Shown one piece after another: positions 10,742 to 23,989 of a stretch of 64,000 nt of DNA. How positions within the stretch are numbered: position 1 is the first letter of the stretch; the number at the start of each line of letters is the position of its first letter. The DNA comes from Datnioides undecimradiatus (Eukaryota > Chordata > Actinopteri > Lobotiformes > Datnioididae), in NCBI GenBank assembly GCA_008933995.1, contig WARS01000014.1, forward strand, positions 8,169,192 through 8,233,191. Direction: 5' to 3'. The notes under the pieces were generated by a model, which saw only the letters and a program-made list of their open reading frames with translations, was not told where the DNA came from and made no database searches. A program made the position numbers and the translations under genes.

Positions 10742-11213
10742 AGGATAAACTCAGCCTGCCAGCCAGTCCCACCTCGTCAGCCAACTCAACTCACCTCTGC
10801 CAACAGCTGCTCCACATCACATGCAATCAGTTCAGCATATATTCACCAGCTCCACAGTCAGTACTTTCCCAGCTTGTTCTCTGCCATGCGTTCTTCTGCC
10901 TGATCTTCTGGTACCGACCTTACCTGTCTCCGACTCCCCTGCTTCGTCTGTCTCCTGGTCATACATCTCATCCCTGACCATGATTTCTGCCTTTGTTCTC
11001 CTGGTTCCTGTTTGCCTGTTCTGGACCTGGATTGTCTGCCTGTGCTGTTTGCCTCTCTGGTACCGAACCCCTGCCTGCCTTGACCAAGCCACCTGCCACT
11101 GTGTTTTTGAACTGATTGCCTGTTTGACACATTTTCGTTTAACGTTTGAACTCTCTTCATCGGTTCTGTGTCCCTTTGTGCTGCAGTTGGGTTCGTATGC
11201 CACCAGTTACAAT
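10742..11213 (+). mobile_element. LTR-like repeat remnant (fossil)
   Basis: Long stretches of CCTGCCTG-type sequence, a TGTGTCCCTTTGTGCTGCAG block and a closing CCAGTTACA resemble the style of solo LTRs of fish LTR retrotransposons. The 3' edge is fairly clear and the 5' edge is uncertain. No internal coding region accompanies it and no target duplication was found, so it is an old, eroded copy. The open frame inside it is not a gene. Superfamily cannot be assigned from the sequence alone. Confidence 0.35.
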
Positions 11214-11684
11214 TTTTATAATGGAGAAAAAAATATATAAGCTTCATAAAAACCAAACAAAAGCTTTGTGTCTAAGGCAACGTATCGGCATTGTTAGATA
11301 ATAAGGTCTTCACACATGGACGTGCCCGTTGATCAACCTTCCTGTTCTGTCATCACAATATTTGCTGTAATTCTATCTTATGTGCATTTGGCTATCTGCC
11401 TAATATTCATTGTCTGTAAGAGAGGTCGAAAGAACTTCATAAAACTGCTAACGTGCTTTAGATTTGACTTGATTAAAGCTGTAGAGCAGGACTTTTACAT
11501 AAAAATGAAAATGAGTTCACATAATGCTGATTAAGCCTATCAGCGGCAGATAAATCTATCTGTATTTCAGGGTATATGGCGGTTTTAAATCTCTTCTGGT
11601 AGCGATGTGTTTTACTCACGCTTGTCTGACTGTCCATGAATGATTCCACAGAAGAATATTATCGTAAAGGTAGGTCGCAGAGCT
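11214..11684. other. Unique non-coding DNA
   Basis: Nothing recognisable beyond short chance frames (72 codons at 11316). Confidence 0.4.
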
Positions 11685-11830
11685 GCAGAGTTGTTCCCAC
11701 CCGTTTCAAGAATTTGTGCAAATAATAGCCTCACCCACGGCTTAATGAAGCCTTAACGGAGAGTTGTATCGACTTTCTTATCTAACTCTGCAGCAGACAG
11801 CTAAGGAATGTATTTCTCAAAATGTCAACT
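11685..11830 (+). repeat. Dispersed teleost repeat, GCTAAGCTAAGCT family, 3' part
   Basis: The block with GAGTTGTATCGACTTTCTT, then ATCTAACTCTGCAGCAGAC, then GTATTTCTCAAAATGTCAAC matches the distal half of a very common fish interspersed repeat whose proximal half carries GTCTTTATGCTAAGCTAAGC. The proximal half is degraded here. Fuller copies lie at 45.3-45.9 kb. Confidence 0.55.
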
Positions 11831-13030
11831 TACTGCATTAGACACATCTTAATACATGTGCTAAAGTTCATGCTAAAGTACAGTTAAAATCACAGATGGC
11901 TGAGGAACATATCAACAATATCTCATAGAATTGTTGTAGTTTAATATATCTTGTTCACAGTGTTTATTTCAAGCACTGGTTGATATGATCTATATTTTGT
12001 TATTTGTTGTTATCCAGTAAGATTTTACTGGATATCTGCATGCCAATTAGAGATAGGTATTTATGTCGCCATGGTAATTACAGTTAATTCAGTGTCTCAG
12101 AAGTACTTTGCTTACAACACTGAATGCTACTATCAAGCTGGAATTATTTTGAGAAAGGTATATCGGTAGCAATGCAACATGTTAGAGGCACGACGGCTCT
12201 TAATACTTAATGGCACAAAGGTAGAGCTGTTACCAATCATATCATCGCACAATAATAATTTGATCAAGGAACTTGTTTGCCAAAAAGTCAGAGTATTCCT
12301 TTAATCAAGTAGACATTAAGCATGATGGCGCACATCCAAGGTCTCTAATGGATGGGCAGTTGGCACAAATTCAGCAATCGCTTGACAACTAAGCTAATTT
12401 TTATTCAGGCAAAGGAAGAAGCATGGAAAGACTGAAAAGCTTTCAATGACAGGAAGCAGTTCCAACGTGTTTGGAAAAGTAAATCTGTCTAATTTGGTCA
12501 AGAAGATGGTATGAGTTGATATCGACCAGGAGGATCGCTGGCGCATACCCAGGGCAGCCAATGATAGGAGCAATCATTGTGTCTTTGGGTGAGAACAGTG
12601 GTATCCTTATAGAAATGAGACCAAGCAACCAAACCTTAAGGTCTCACTGACCAGATGGAGCCTGCACCTTTACCTCTTTCGCTGTCTTCTCTCTTTAAGT
12701 TACCAATTAAAAGTCAAAAGTCAAGACAAAAGGCTGAAGCAACGCTCAATGTAGTCTGAACCTTATAGTTTAGTTGAATGCCATCATGCTGCTATAGCGT
12801 GATTACCCTTTTGTAAAATGAGTATGTTCTGCTAAGATGCAAGTAATTCTCTGTTTACAAAAACTAAGAGATACACTAATAACAAGTCACCTGACTGTGT
12901 TAGCTGCCTTCAATGGCCATGCGACTTTTACTTTGCTGGTTATAACTGTATTTTTAGCCATACTAGCAATGTGGCTGTAGGGATGGCATCATCTATTAAT
13001 TAGTTGGTTTTGTCCATCACTTTAACCCAG
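11831..13030. other. Unique non-coding DNA with one short hairpin
   Basis: No gene recognised. TATCCAGTAA, loop GATT, TTACTGGATA at 12011-12034 is a perfect 10-bp inverted repeat. The 61-codon minus-strand frame at 12443-12628 has no recognisable domain. Confidence 0.4.
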
Positions 13031-13034
13031 ACTT

Positions 13035-13335
13035 AAATATCTCAACAGCTGTTTGATGGTTTGCCATGATATTTGGTACCAAATGACATTGGTAAACCGC
13101 TCAATTCTTCTCAAGTAGTTCCCTCAAGGACAATTTACTTTGGTGATCCTCTTTTCCTTCTTTCGCGAGCAACGTGTCAAAGTTAACACTTGTTCAGAGA
13201 AATATCTTCACTTGTACTCAATCAGACTGAAATTGCTGGATACCATATCCATGTTTCCCATAGGATGACTTTTGTGACTTTGGTGTTCCCCTACATTTTC
13301 CTCCACCACCATGACGTTGACAACGTTGTTTTTTA
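13035..13335 (-). repeat. Dispersed teleost repeat, GCTAACATGCTAAC family, distal part
   Basis: Read on the minus strand it gives CAACGTCATGGTGGTGGAGG, AACACCAAAGTCAC and later AGAGGATCACCAAAGT, the repeated 'gatcaccaaagt' statements of this fish repeat, with TTTGGTACCAAATATCATGG closing one unit. Divergence is heavy. Confidence 0.55.
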
Positions 13336-13849
13336 TATATCCTGCAAATTATTGTATAGATTACTGTAAACTGTGGTACACAGAGGAAATAATCCAGCCA
13401 GTGCTAACGGCGTTTTCATGCTAAGTTACAGATATTAGGTTTAAACCTTTCTTACTAAAAATCAACAGGCTAGTATTATTGTTGCATTTCATTGCACAGG
13501 AAAAAAAATCAAGTCAATAATCAAAACACTATTCAGTATTATATAACTATATCAATATGACACATTGATTATTTGGACTTCATCATGTTAATTCATGAAA
13601 GACATATGAGCCTGTGGCTATCTGAATACAGGAATAAACCGTTTCTCCCTTTAAATCCTTTTTTCCGTTCTTCTCATTCTTTATGGAAAAGATTGTGGGC
13701 AAGGTCACATGACCTGCTAAGGTCACTCTGACTTAACAATTAAACTGCTCACAAATTAGCACTTCATATGTGTCCTTTCTGTATGCTTATGCCCCTACAA
13801 GCACCTCTTCAATGACACCTGATATAGACTGCTTCTGCATTCCCACGTG

Positions 13850-14070
13850 CATTCTACTTTAACCCCAAATCCAACCCAAGCCTGCTAGTGAGCGATTTCT
13901 GCATTGAGAAAAAGACAGAGGCCGACCAATAAGCTGGCTGGCTCTGCCTGCATTATAAAAGGACAGAACCCCAGCGCTAATTGGTTTTCATTTTGATCTC
14001 AGCAGCCTTTGAATAAGTCTCCCACCCCCCGGGTAATGGAATGGCCCTGACCACTTTAATTACCCACCAC
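13850..14070 (+). promoter_or_regulatory. Promoter-like or conserved non-coding segment (CCAAT + TATA)
   Basis: ACCAATAAG near 13925 is followed about 25 bases later by TATAAAAGG near 13955, then by GCTAATTGGTTTTCATTTTG and CTTTGAATAAG. The CCAAT-to-TATA distance is shorter than usual, and no downstream gene could be recognised, so the promoter reading is weak. Confidence 0.2.
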
Positions 14071-14694
14071 TGTGGAGAAAGAGCACAAGACAGAGAGAGA
14101 GGGCGAGAGATAGAATAAAAAAAGAGATGGCAGCATGATGGGAAAAAATCCAGTAGCTGGAGGCTGAGTGAGTGACAGAAAGTAAGACAGAAGAGAGGGA
14201 TGTATGCAGTAAGTGTAGGAATTTGACCAGTGTGCATGGCCATGACCATAACCTTGCTGTGAGTGTGGCTGGTGTGTCCCGTACATGGATGATAAGATCG
14301 CTACGGTTGCAAGGTTCATAGCTGACAAAAGCTGATGCACGTTCATGTCTACTTTTATTCTGGCTGGGTTTGCTTTCTGATCTGGTACTGATTCTGAAGT
14401 TAATTAAACCTTTTTATATTTTTGCTTGGAGGTTCATTAACCTGTGTGTTGAGAAAATGCATAATAATGAATTGCAATATTTTCTGAAACAGATGTCAGT
14501 CTGATTTTCTTTATTTTTCTGTTTGGGTAGTAGATGTCTCCTAGCAATGAGGAGTGATAAGTGATCTGTTTTTTTTTTTTTATAATTTTGATTGAGGCAA
14601 AAGTCATGTGGGGTTACTGCATGTTGCCGAAATGAGACGAGTCCATAATAATGTTAGAAGCTGTGTCATCCCATAATAAGCACAGTGGTGCTCC
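14071..14694. other. Purine-rich then unique non-coding DNA
   Basis: 14085-14150 is a GA-rich low-complexity stretch. The rest is AT-rich unique sequence with a T11 run near 14570. No gene seen. Confidence 0.4.
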
Positions 14695-15075
14695 AAGCTG
14701 AATGCTAATGTCAGCATGCTAAGATGCTCACAACGACATGCTGATTTTCACAGGTCATATTTACCATGTTTTCCATCTCAGTGCTAGCATGTGTAGCCGA
14801 GGCTGATGGGAATGGGACACAAAGCAAATAATTGAACCAAATAATATTTTTGTGAGAAATTCCGGCGCATCCTGAAGGGGAACCTTGATGTGAGTCACGT
14901 TAAACCAGCCAATAGTTGTCAAGACATTCCTTTGAACCAAAATTGTCACCCTGATAGTGTTGCTGCAAGATACTCTCACTGAATATGTGTAGCTGTAGCT
15001 GGTGGTGCTATGGGAAAAATCGGAGGATCATGGGAAGTCATTAGGATTCACCATGTATGTTCCCAAAGGATTGGT
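14695..15075 (+). repeat. Dispersed teleost repeat, GCTAACATGCTAAC family, longest copy
   Basis: AATGCTAATGTCAGCATGCT opens the copy, followed by CATATTTACCATGTTTTCC, GAGGCTGATGGGAATGG, CATCCTGAAGGGGAACC, AATAGTTGTCAAGACATTCC, GTGGTGCTATGGGAAAAATC and TCATTAGGATTCACCATG, all in family order. This is the best-preserved member in the window. No coding capacity is seen; its class is unknown to me, and a non-autonomous element is likely. Confidence 0.65.
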
Positions 15076-17799
15076 ATAATGATTGTACAAGTAAGTTTAT
15101 CGGCTATTGTCTATGCAGCAAATTCTATGGAAGCTAGTGTCACGTTTTTTTTAATCTTTAATTATGTGTAGAGGATTTAAAAGGAATGAAATATGATAAT
15201 AGAAATATGATGAAAGATGATACTGAACCCCAACTGTACTTATTAGGGTATATGGCCTATGTGTCTGTGTGTCAGTGTTTGTCTTCTCCATCTGTGTGTG
15301 TGTGTGTATTAGCCTTGGATGCTGATATTGGTGGCTTTGAGGCAAGGTCAATGGGCCATGGTGACTGCTTGAAGGTCTGCTATCTTGAGCACGGACCAAT
15401 AGATCATTTTGGGGAGAAATAGCACAAATGAGCGAGCCAAGAGTGTGTAGAGAGAGAATATTACATTTTAATCTTGAGGGTCAAGAGGGCACTACTCTGA
15501 GGTCCTATCTTATCCCCAGACATACAGCAAATGCAGAAAAAAAAAAGAAAAAAAAACATCTGAGTTGTGATGTGAGGATCCATCAGTTATGTTCAAGCCT
15601 TTGAGTGACTCATTCAGGTCCCAAGCCACGCAAAGGATTGCCGACTGTATCAATGTCAAATGAAATGTTAAAATGATGCGTGATGCTACAAGCTGCAGAT
15701 CCCTGTGAGCCACTTTTAACAGCAGACTTCATTCTCTCTCCTCTTTTAGCTTTTGAAGTGTCACCCGTTGAACGGCCACTGAGATTATGCTGGTAAATGA
15801 CACTACAAAGATGGGCTAACCCCAGCCCGCCTCCCAGTTTGTCCAACAATCAAAGAACAATGGTTGTACCACAATACTGTGGAGTAGAAACCTTCAAAAA
15901 GAACTTGGCTGAATTTCAACTTTTTCGATTTCTGCACTTAATTCAGATTGCTTATTGGGAGTTTTCAAAGGCTTTCTTGTGCCTGAGGCATCTCGAGTAT
16001 GCTCTACCTTTTAGTTCAAGTACAAACAAATCACCAGATTTGGATTACAGTCGACTGATTTGCATTTTTGCAGCATCATGTGTCAATCAGCCTCAAGAAA
16101 GCGCAGAGTCTAATCAGTTCTGCAACACGCCGCTGTCATCTCCAATCTACCCCATGGTGCTGTAAAGAAGAAAATAAACCCAAATTTTGTTTGCTAATCT
16201 ATTGAGACTGCAGTACAACCAAGAGCTTCACGTTGCTCTAATCTATCACATTCAAACCCACTTAGCTCTTAAAAGACACTGTGTTGATCGACATAGAAGG
16301 TACTTGATTAAAGAAGAGAAGTATGGTCTTTGTAAACGGGCTGCTGTCGTGGCTGGAGAGCTAAATATAGGCTTTCTATCACATTTACCACGTCAATCTT
16401 CAGTCCCGTAGCATCCCTCTTTGGATTCCACTTCCCTGCTGTACTACCCACTTAAAGATCTTGTGATTTAATCTCTCATAACTTTTCAGCATAACTGATT
16501 TCTCATTAACTTCTTTGTTACTGTGTACTGGTACATTTTTCCTAATTTTCGTAATTTTGGCCATTGCTTCTATCCATTATGATCATTTTGTAGTCATCAG
16601 AGTCATTGCTGGTATCCGGAAAGATGGGAGCTTCAACAACATCTGATGGGGCTCAATTCTACACATTTCTTTATGACAACTAGCAGTTGGTGTTGCTACC
16701 TCCACTGTTTCCAATGCAAACACAGTGGCGTGGGGCAGGAGGACAGCTGCCACTCTGGGGAATGCACATGTATATTTGCCGCTGGCTTCTGAATTTATGA
16801 TGGTTGAACTTTGTTTCAACTTGCCACTGTAGCTCGTGGCTCATGTGACCATGGCAACCATAGAAACCATACCAAGGGACATGATACAAGAGGACATTTT
16901 TTTGTTATTGCTTAGGGTGGAAACACCCTTCTCTGCCTCTGACTGGTTGTTACTGGAAGGGTTTTGGGGAGTGTGACTGATTATGTATTGGCCATCCCAG
17001 GAAAAACATGCAAACAGGTACAGGTACAAGAGTTCCCTTAATTATCCCCCTGAGAGAACACCCAAAAAACAGTTTTGACAAGGTGCCTTAGTTTGAGCTG
17101 GTTCACAATTACACAAAAGTGTCTTTAAGCCCAGAGCAGTGGCTACGAACCTGCTTCCTGCTACTCAAAATACAGAAGTCAGACACTGCTGAAGACACAT
17201 GAGGCCGTCACTGCTTGCTGTTTCAAAATACTTATGCCTTATTTCTGTGGAATCCTTGCTCAAAACTGTAATCATGTGTCTGCTTCTAGTAACCTTAATT
17301 TTTAGCACTTAAATCCGGATGGATCGGGTTTTTCTGCATCATCTATTTCCTTGTCATATTTGCAGTTGATCCAACCTTTGGTCATCCCAGTTCCTCTCCC
17401 ATGTTGGTCTTTAGCAGACATAATGAATTAATAATGATAATGTATTCCTTCCAGTCTCTTTTTGTCTTGAAGGATTTTATTTACTATCTTAGTATGCTGT
17501 GTAGATGAAAAATATTTGCTTTATAACAGCCAAAATTGACGTGGAGACATGTATAGAGATTCCTATAGAGATCTACCTGCACCTCATTTTGTGATATTAA
17601 GCTATATATCACTAAAAATGTCATGGTAATATCAGTATCAGTTGTTTCCGAAGCAGCGTCCTTTAATTACTGTTAGCACACTGCAACATTGTAACACTTT
17701 ATTGGACTTGGTCACCCTGTGCCACATGGTGCCATTTGTGAGATGCCTACTGTATGTCATGGGAGGTCGATGGGACTCTCATTTATGGAGTCCCTTCCT
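15076..17799. other. Unique non-coding DNA
   Basis: A short (TG)n tract at 15293-15307. The longest frame (122 codons at 15797-16165) has no recognisable domain or splice context. Nothing else seen. Confidence 0.4.
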
Positions 17800-18490
17800 G
17801 TTTTCTTCTCTTTTTCGTCCTCCTCACTCACTTCCTCCTCTTTCACCCTAGTCTTCCCTTTTCCGCTCTTCTCACTTGCTTCCATTTACGTCCCCTCCAT
17901 TCCACTCTGCTTTTCTGCTACTATTTCCTCTCTATTCATCTCCCTCTCCTCCTCTCTTCTGTGTCCTATTTGTGGAGATCTTGCTGGCTTAAACTACTTG
18001 TGAAGCGTCGACGCTTCTGTGCGTGTGCGTGCGTGTGAGTTCTCAGAGGGGTGTCTTTAGTTTGAAGTGAAATATTTCTACAAGGCTTGTGACCTTAGAA
18101 TCTCAATTGCACTCACAGCAGGTTCACACGCGCACACACATATACGCACACACACACATTCTCTGCTCTGTCAAACATAGTCAGTGTCCCGTTTTCATGC
18201 CTGTGCATTACTCTTCCCTGTACTTTGTGTGCTGGTTTTGTTTATGCCAGCAGCACTTTTCACTGAGGAGTAGACCTATGTGTGTGTGTGTCTGTTTGTG
18301 TGTGTGTGTGTCTTTGTGTTATTGCATGTGTTTTTTTCCCCTTTTTTTTATCTATTCATGTGTGTTACGTTGTGTTTGTGCGTGAATAAGATCTTCTGTG
18401 ATTGTGCGCCTCTGTGAATCCTCGGTGCTTGTGCGAGTCAGTGTACCTGTATTCGCTGCTTTGTGTGTGTGTGTGTGTGTGTGTGTGTTG
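17800..18490. repeat. Pyrimidine-rich stretch followed by CA and TG microsatellites
   Basis: 17800-17975 is almost all C and T. 18120-18160 is CA-rich; 18278-18312 and 18462-18488 are (TG)n arrays. Frames here are low-complexity artefacts. Confidence 0.85.
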
Positions 18491-21004
18491 CCCTTGCATG
18501 TCTGTGTGGAGTATTTGCCTGTGCCATTGCATCAGGTTTCACACAAATACAGAAAATAAAAAAGCTTTTAGCATCACCCAAATTAAAACCAAATGAGACA
18601 AAGTACTTCCTGTAGTTAATTCAAAGTGGCCAGAATGGCTATTCCAACATGACGTGGCATGGAATCATGTGTACGCTCACACTAATGATGGTTCTGCTAC
18701 CTCTATGATTAAAAAGGTGACAGTGTTTTAGTGGTTTCAACTTGATGCAAACGATTGTGAGAGGACACTGTGTCAAACTCCAGCTATATTTCTTAATTTG
18801 ATGTTTCGAATGAACTTTCCCACGGCAAACTAGACATAGGACAGCTTAACTTTGCCGCAAAACACCCTGAGCAGGTGAATCCTGCCCTGTACTGCACTGA
18901 ACTGCCAAATAGTTTCAAATTGTGCCCATATTTATCAATATTTACCTCTTTCATACTGAATAATACCAATGCACGCAATGAATCAGAATCTGTTGTGGTT
19001 AGTCTGACAATAACTCTGAGTTCTGATCAGTGTTTGACTGCAGCCAAATAGACATCAAACTGTTGTCTCAGTTCTGGGTAGTTGGAGCAAGTCTGATACT
19101 GATGAAACTGAAGTTCCTGATTAACAGGCAATCTACAATCCTTTCCTTAACGTCCATGCTGTGTTGTGTTGGTCATAATCCTCAGCAGTGAAACCGGTGA
19201 AATACGAGGTGGCCTTTATTGGGGTTAGCTCCTAATGTGTCTCGCCATTGAGCGGAAACTTACTCGGCCACCTGGGGCATAAAATGTGCATGTGGTTGCC
19301 TGGAGCTTGATGGAAAATGGACAATTATGGACTTCTTCACTAAAAAAACAAGAGGTTTTTATGCTGCAAATCAACTAGAACAGAATAAAAACTTTACGAG
19401 GAACTTTAAGAGGAAGTACCTCACCTTTGTGTTGCTGCCAGGGTTTTTTGACCAAGGGTCGAGGAAATGGTTTTGGCATGCAGCGAAAGGGTGACTAGAA
19501 AAGCAGGGGCCACAAAAAGTTGAGAAATACCTGAGAGAATAGTGATAGGTGAGGAAGAGTCCCTTAAAATACAAACCTATTTAAATCCAGTCGGAACAAG
19601 TACGCAGTCCCCAACTTGGGTTTTGTTTAAAGGTATTTTTGGGAAATCACAAAGGGGAGCAGACGGTGGGTTGAGAGAACAGTGAAAATATATAAAGAAT
19701 CATAGATGATGTCTGCCTTACAGAACGTGGGATCACTATGACCAAATGACCTCATTTCACAGGTGCCATCCATTCACAATGCTGGCGATCATTTAATGGT
19801 TATATTATATGTTACATACGCCCTTGTTGTGCGGAAGAAAAAAAAAAAGCCCGGGTGTACACTCTCCTGCCCTTTTATTCAAAAAACTGAGATAGACATT
19901 GACTTTATTCAGACAGCAGTATTCAGTCACTGTGAATGGCAGGTAAATAGACATTGATTGTCGATAATTGTCACAGCGCTCTATGGATTTGTGCCGGCCT
20001 CCAGAAAGGGCAGATGCTATCTTGGTCTCGACCACGGCTGAAGCTAAATGGAGAGATGCCGATATCTCACTCAGCTAGATTCAGAACGGGACAGTTAGAT
20101 GAATGTCTCGTCTCGGGCGCTTTGTGTGCGCTTGTGAATGCGTCCATCTCACTGAGCCACACACATAAAATGGGTTAGAGAGCTCAATGTGCTGTGCATC
20201 GGTCACTGTGTTTTTGTGTCTCTGTTGCTTGCCCACCCCTCCTGATTCCACTTCTCTGTTACTCACAACTTCAGCCAGTCCCTCTTTTGCTCTCTCAGTG
20301 TTCTAATTTCTCTCTTCAACTGTTCCCTCTCCTTTTATCTCCCTCTTATTAATGCATCTAAGTGCATTTTTTAAGAAAGCTTACAGCCTATTGCCATTGT
20401 TGGAGCTATGCAGCAGCACATATAAACATGCATAGATAGGACTAAGTGGGGGAAACATACCTGTGGGGTATGACTCTCGTTCCCGCCTCACAGATTCCTG
20501 TCTACATTCCATATTTTTAGGTCAGTAATGAACCAATGTAAACAATGCTGCTGTGTATTTTTCCTGACCTCACAATTATGCAAACTCGACAATTACACGC
20601 TGCTCATGTGCGGTATAAATCTCAGAATGTGTGCAGAAAGAAAGACCTAGAAATAGACTCTGCATAACAGATTTATCTAGAAAGAACATATGGTATTATT
20701 GCTAATTTATATTTAATACATAAGTCTAAGTCAGAGACTGCAGTGTAATTTACACCTCACAATTCAAAACATTTTGGACAGAGTAAAGCAAATATAGATG
20801 ATTTTGCTGTTCTTAGAGGATTCAGTGCATAATGCATGCATACAAATGCATATAATAATACTGTTAAATGTACGGGTCTGGTGTTGGTTTTCAAGCAAAA
20901 AACGTTTGCTAATGGAACTTTACTTTGTGCCACAACTCAGTTTTGGCCTTTGGGGCAACACAAGAGTCCAAGTATCTCTGATTTTGTTTTGCTCATGAGG
21001 AAAT
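18491..21004. other. Unique non-coding DNA
   Basis: No gene, transposon end or RNA gene recognised. 19190-19320 is compositionally more balanced and could be a conserved non-coding element, but only on general appearance. Confidence 0.4.
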
Positions 21005-21075
21005 TTTGAGCTAATGCGCAAAAGTTACAATATCATTTTAGTTATCCTCTGGAGACCATGATGAACTATGGCTAG
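21005..21075 (+). repeat. Fragment of the GCTAACATGCTAAC-family repeat
   Basis: AAGTTACAATATCATTTTAG then ATCCTCTGGAGACCATGATG matches the 'cattacaattcatcctctggggaccatg' statement of the family. Short and diverged. Confidence 0.4.
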
Positions 21076-22469
21076 TCACATGTGATACACCAACACTCGT
21101 GTTTTGAAGACCTGCAAGTAAAATTCATTAAAAAGAATCTAGCAAAGGTAAAACACAGCACGTGTCTACGAGAGACGTGAAAAAGGTCACCAACCTAAAG
21201 CTGCAGGACTCTTGTCAGACACAAACCTGCTGCTTGCTGTGTGAGACTCATCACAATACAGCTTGATGAGAAGCATTTCAGGCGACGTTCGCAGCACATT
21301 TACCGTTCCGCACCAAATCTGCATGGTGTTTTTTAGCAAAAGGTCATTATTTAGATTAAAATAACCATCGAATTCACAGCATTAGCTTCACTCGCAACTA
21401 AAAACTGTGTATGAAGGTCCTGTGTTTGATCCCTCCATCCACCCCAGTTTCCTGCAGTACATTCTGCTATCACATTTCATGTATTTCTATGACATCAGGT
21501 TGGATAAAAGCAAGTCAGTGTTTCAGTTCAGCAGCACTTTGCATTTTGTTTTGTGATTTGTGTTTTGACGTCCATAGTTAAAGAACAAAATAGCGTTAGC
21601 GAGGCAATTACGCCATTTTATTTTTCTTGTCTTTTTTTTTTTGCATGAAAATGATCAAATGGTCCACCCATCTTCACTCTCAGCGTGAGCAAAATACCGC
21701 AATTCAAATGTAATTTTCAGCCATTAGCTGCGCAACTGCAAAAGTCTCCCCAAACTGGAGTCAAAGCCACCGTTTCAAGCCCAGTGTGACTGCCCGCTAA
21801 GTTGCCTGAATCCTCGACATACCAAGTTCTATGTAACAGAATGGAGGCTAACTCGAGCTGGGGGATTTAATTACTGGTGCAAATGAAGGGAAAAGAGCAA
21901 CAATACAGAAAGAAGAATGACGCCATATGTAGATAATCTGTACGTAATTGATTGCCATTGTTCTGTCGTGAGTATAATTCATTCTGTCACCCTCTGCTAT
22001 GGCAGTATATGGGACTGCAGTGTCATAACAACAATGATGCACCAACTGAACTGAGCTGAACTTAATTATTTCAGCCTCAACTGAGAGACAAACACAAAGC
22101 AGGATGGCAACTGTAAACTATGAATATGTCACTGAAGCAAATAACATATCTGACTGGCCAATATGCTGATAAATGCCACAGCCCGGGGGACGCTGTGTGA
22201 CTAAGACACACACAGAAACCCTCAACATTCCATTTGCCCTTTTATACTTCAAGATGGCACAGACACATTTGTTGGAATTTGAAAACGTATATTTTATATA
22301 ATGCCTATATATATATATAAATAAAACCTGCATTGAAGGTGAAGAGAATGACAAATCAGAGAATGACCCACGCTCAGATACTGCGTGAGAGACAGAGACC
22401 TTGAGATTGATTTTGTTGTTTTCTCGTTGTGTGAAAGTGGAAGAGGTAGAGGGGCCACGAGAAAGATAT
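21076..22469. other. Unique non-coding DNA
   Basis: A T12 run near 21632 and a short (TA)n at 22305-22320. No gene seen. Confidence 0.4.
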
Positions 22470-22720
22470 AGTGTGATGTGGACAGACAAGGAAATGGAAG
22501 ACGGAGCACGGTAGATGGAGATATGAAGTGACAGAGGGGGAGAAAAAAGACTTTTCTCTCTGAGAGAAAAGTGAGATGGGGTGATGATAACTGCGATGAG
22601 TTAGAAAGTTAGGAGTGACAAAAAATGGAGGGGACAGCGAGGAGACCCAGGAAAAATGAGAAAGATATGGAAGGTAGGGAATGATGGAGAAGAAACAGGA
22701 GGGTGTAGGGAGAGTTTGCT
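22470..22720. repeat. Purine-rich low-complexity stretch with a 10-bp hairpin
   Basis: Mostly A and G on the plus strand. It contains a perfect inverted repeat, ACTTTTCTCT, loop CTG, AGAGAAAAGT, at 22550-22572. Confidence 0.7.
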
Positions 22721-23555
22721 TCAGTTCACTTGGCAGCTATATCAGCCAAACAGATGGAAGAAGAAGTTTATTGCACCGGACTATTTACAACATAGTTAGA
22801 GATAATGTCATCAGCGTATCTATAATAATAATGTGTACTTGTATGTGAAAGTCTACAGCGTTTCTGTTGAAGAACCAGGTATTTCTCTTTTAGCAGTGAG
22901 TGGAGGCCAAAAATAGAGCTAAAACAGCTAAAAGCTTACCCGTACCAACATCATGGGCTAGTTTATGTTTTAAACCTTCAAAATGTTTCTTCTGCAGTGT
23001 TGGTATGGGTAAAAAGTCCCAATCGGCAATTAAACACATTAATATATGTGAAACACATTAATATGTGATGCTGCATGTGATAACAACATTAGCAATTGCA
23101 ATGGAAACTGACTGACTGCACGTGAGGCCAAATTCCAGGAAGTTAATGATGGCCTTTGAAGAACAAACACTGGTTTCAAATGCAAAACTATAAAAAGCTG
23201 ATGTAGCCTCAGGTCTGATGTTAGGTCTGATCTTAGGTCAGATTAACCTGCTATGCTTTTGTCACTAGCTGTACTGTTTGTTGGGCTGAGTGCTCCTTCA
23301 AAGTGTAAAAAGGCTCAAAGGCTCAAAAGATGTTTGGGCTTTTAGCGTTTTAATCTGAATATTCAACAGACTGTGCTGTCTCTTCACACCAAGGAGACTG
23401 GCATCTTATTACCTGCTATACCTTAAGCACTGGCAGATCTGTGGACCCACACCTTTTCTGTGGGGTTTCCATTACACACTATGATGCTTGGGTCCTTCAC
23501 CCAGGCTGAGTCTTCACCCTGATGGATTTCCTGTTACACGCGGGGAGCTCAACAA
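22721..23555. other. Unique non-coding DNA
   Basis: A short direct duplication of ACACATTAATAT with flanking TGTG is present near 23034-23067. No gene seen. Confidence 0.4.
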
Positions 23556-23559
23556 TTTA

Positions 23560-23780
23560 CAGTTATTGCATATACATCATGCATCATGAGTGGTTCGCTG
23601 AGCCTCGACATCCAGTGCCCCAGCGTATACCGACATATGCATGATGATGCTGACATACTGCTGCCCGTCTGCTCGCGCGGGTGTCGAGCTTGCAGCACGC
23701 TCACTGATTTACATAAGCAAATGATAAATGCTGCTATTCTCTGCTTCACAACATTCCCGCAGGCATTGTGTTTTTGATGT
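23560..23780. promoter_or_regulatory. Candidate conserved non-coding element
   Basis: Balanced base composition, repeated ATGCAT/CATCATGCATCATG motifs near 23575 and 23638, a CpG cluster (CTCGCGCGGGTGTCGAG near 23672) and TAAGCAAATGATAAATG near 23714. It has the texture of vertebrate non-coding elements near developmental genes. No conservation evidence is available here. Confidence 0.25.
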
Positions 23781-23989
23781 AAATGCTGGCCTGAGCTGAA
23801 GCCTGTGATAGTCCTGCAGTTGTTAATAAAGGCTGCCTGGGTCTTATTAGGATCATGATATCCATCTGTGATCTAAAGACGTGCTCCGAGTTGAGCCAGT
23901 GATTTCAAAAGCATTCACTGTCTTGATGAATTATTTTTGTCATCTTGGGAACCCAGAATACACGGCAGCATCCTGCTTTTATGTACATT

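Noticed and set aside
10821-11256. Overlapping frames of 123 to 139 codons on both strands
   Set aside because: They lie inside an LTR-like repeat remnant; CCTGCCTG-type sequence stays open by composition.
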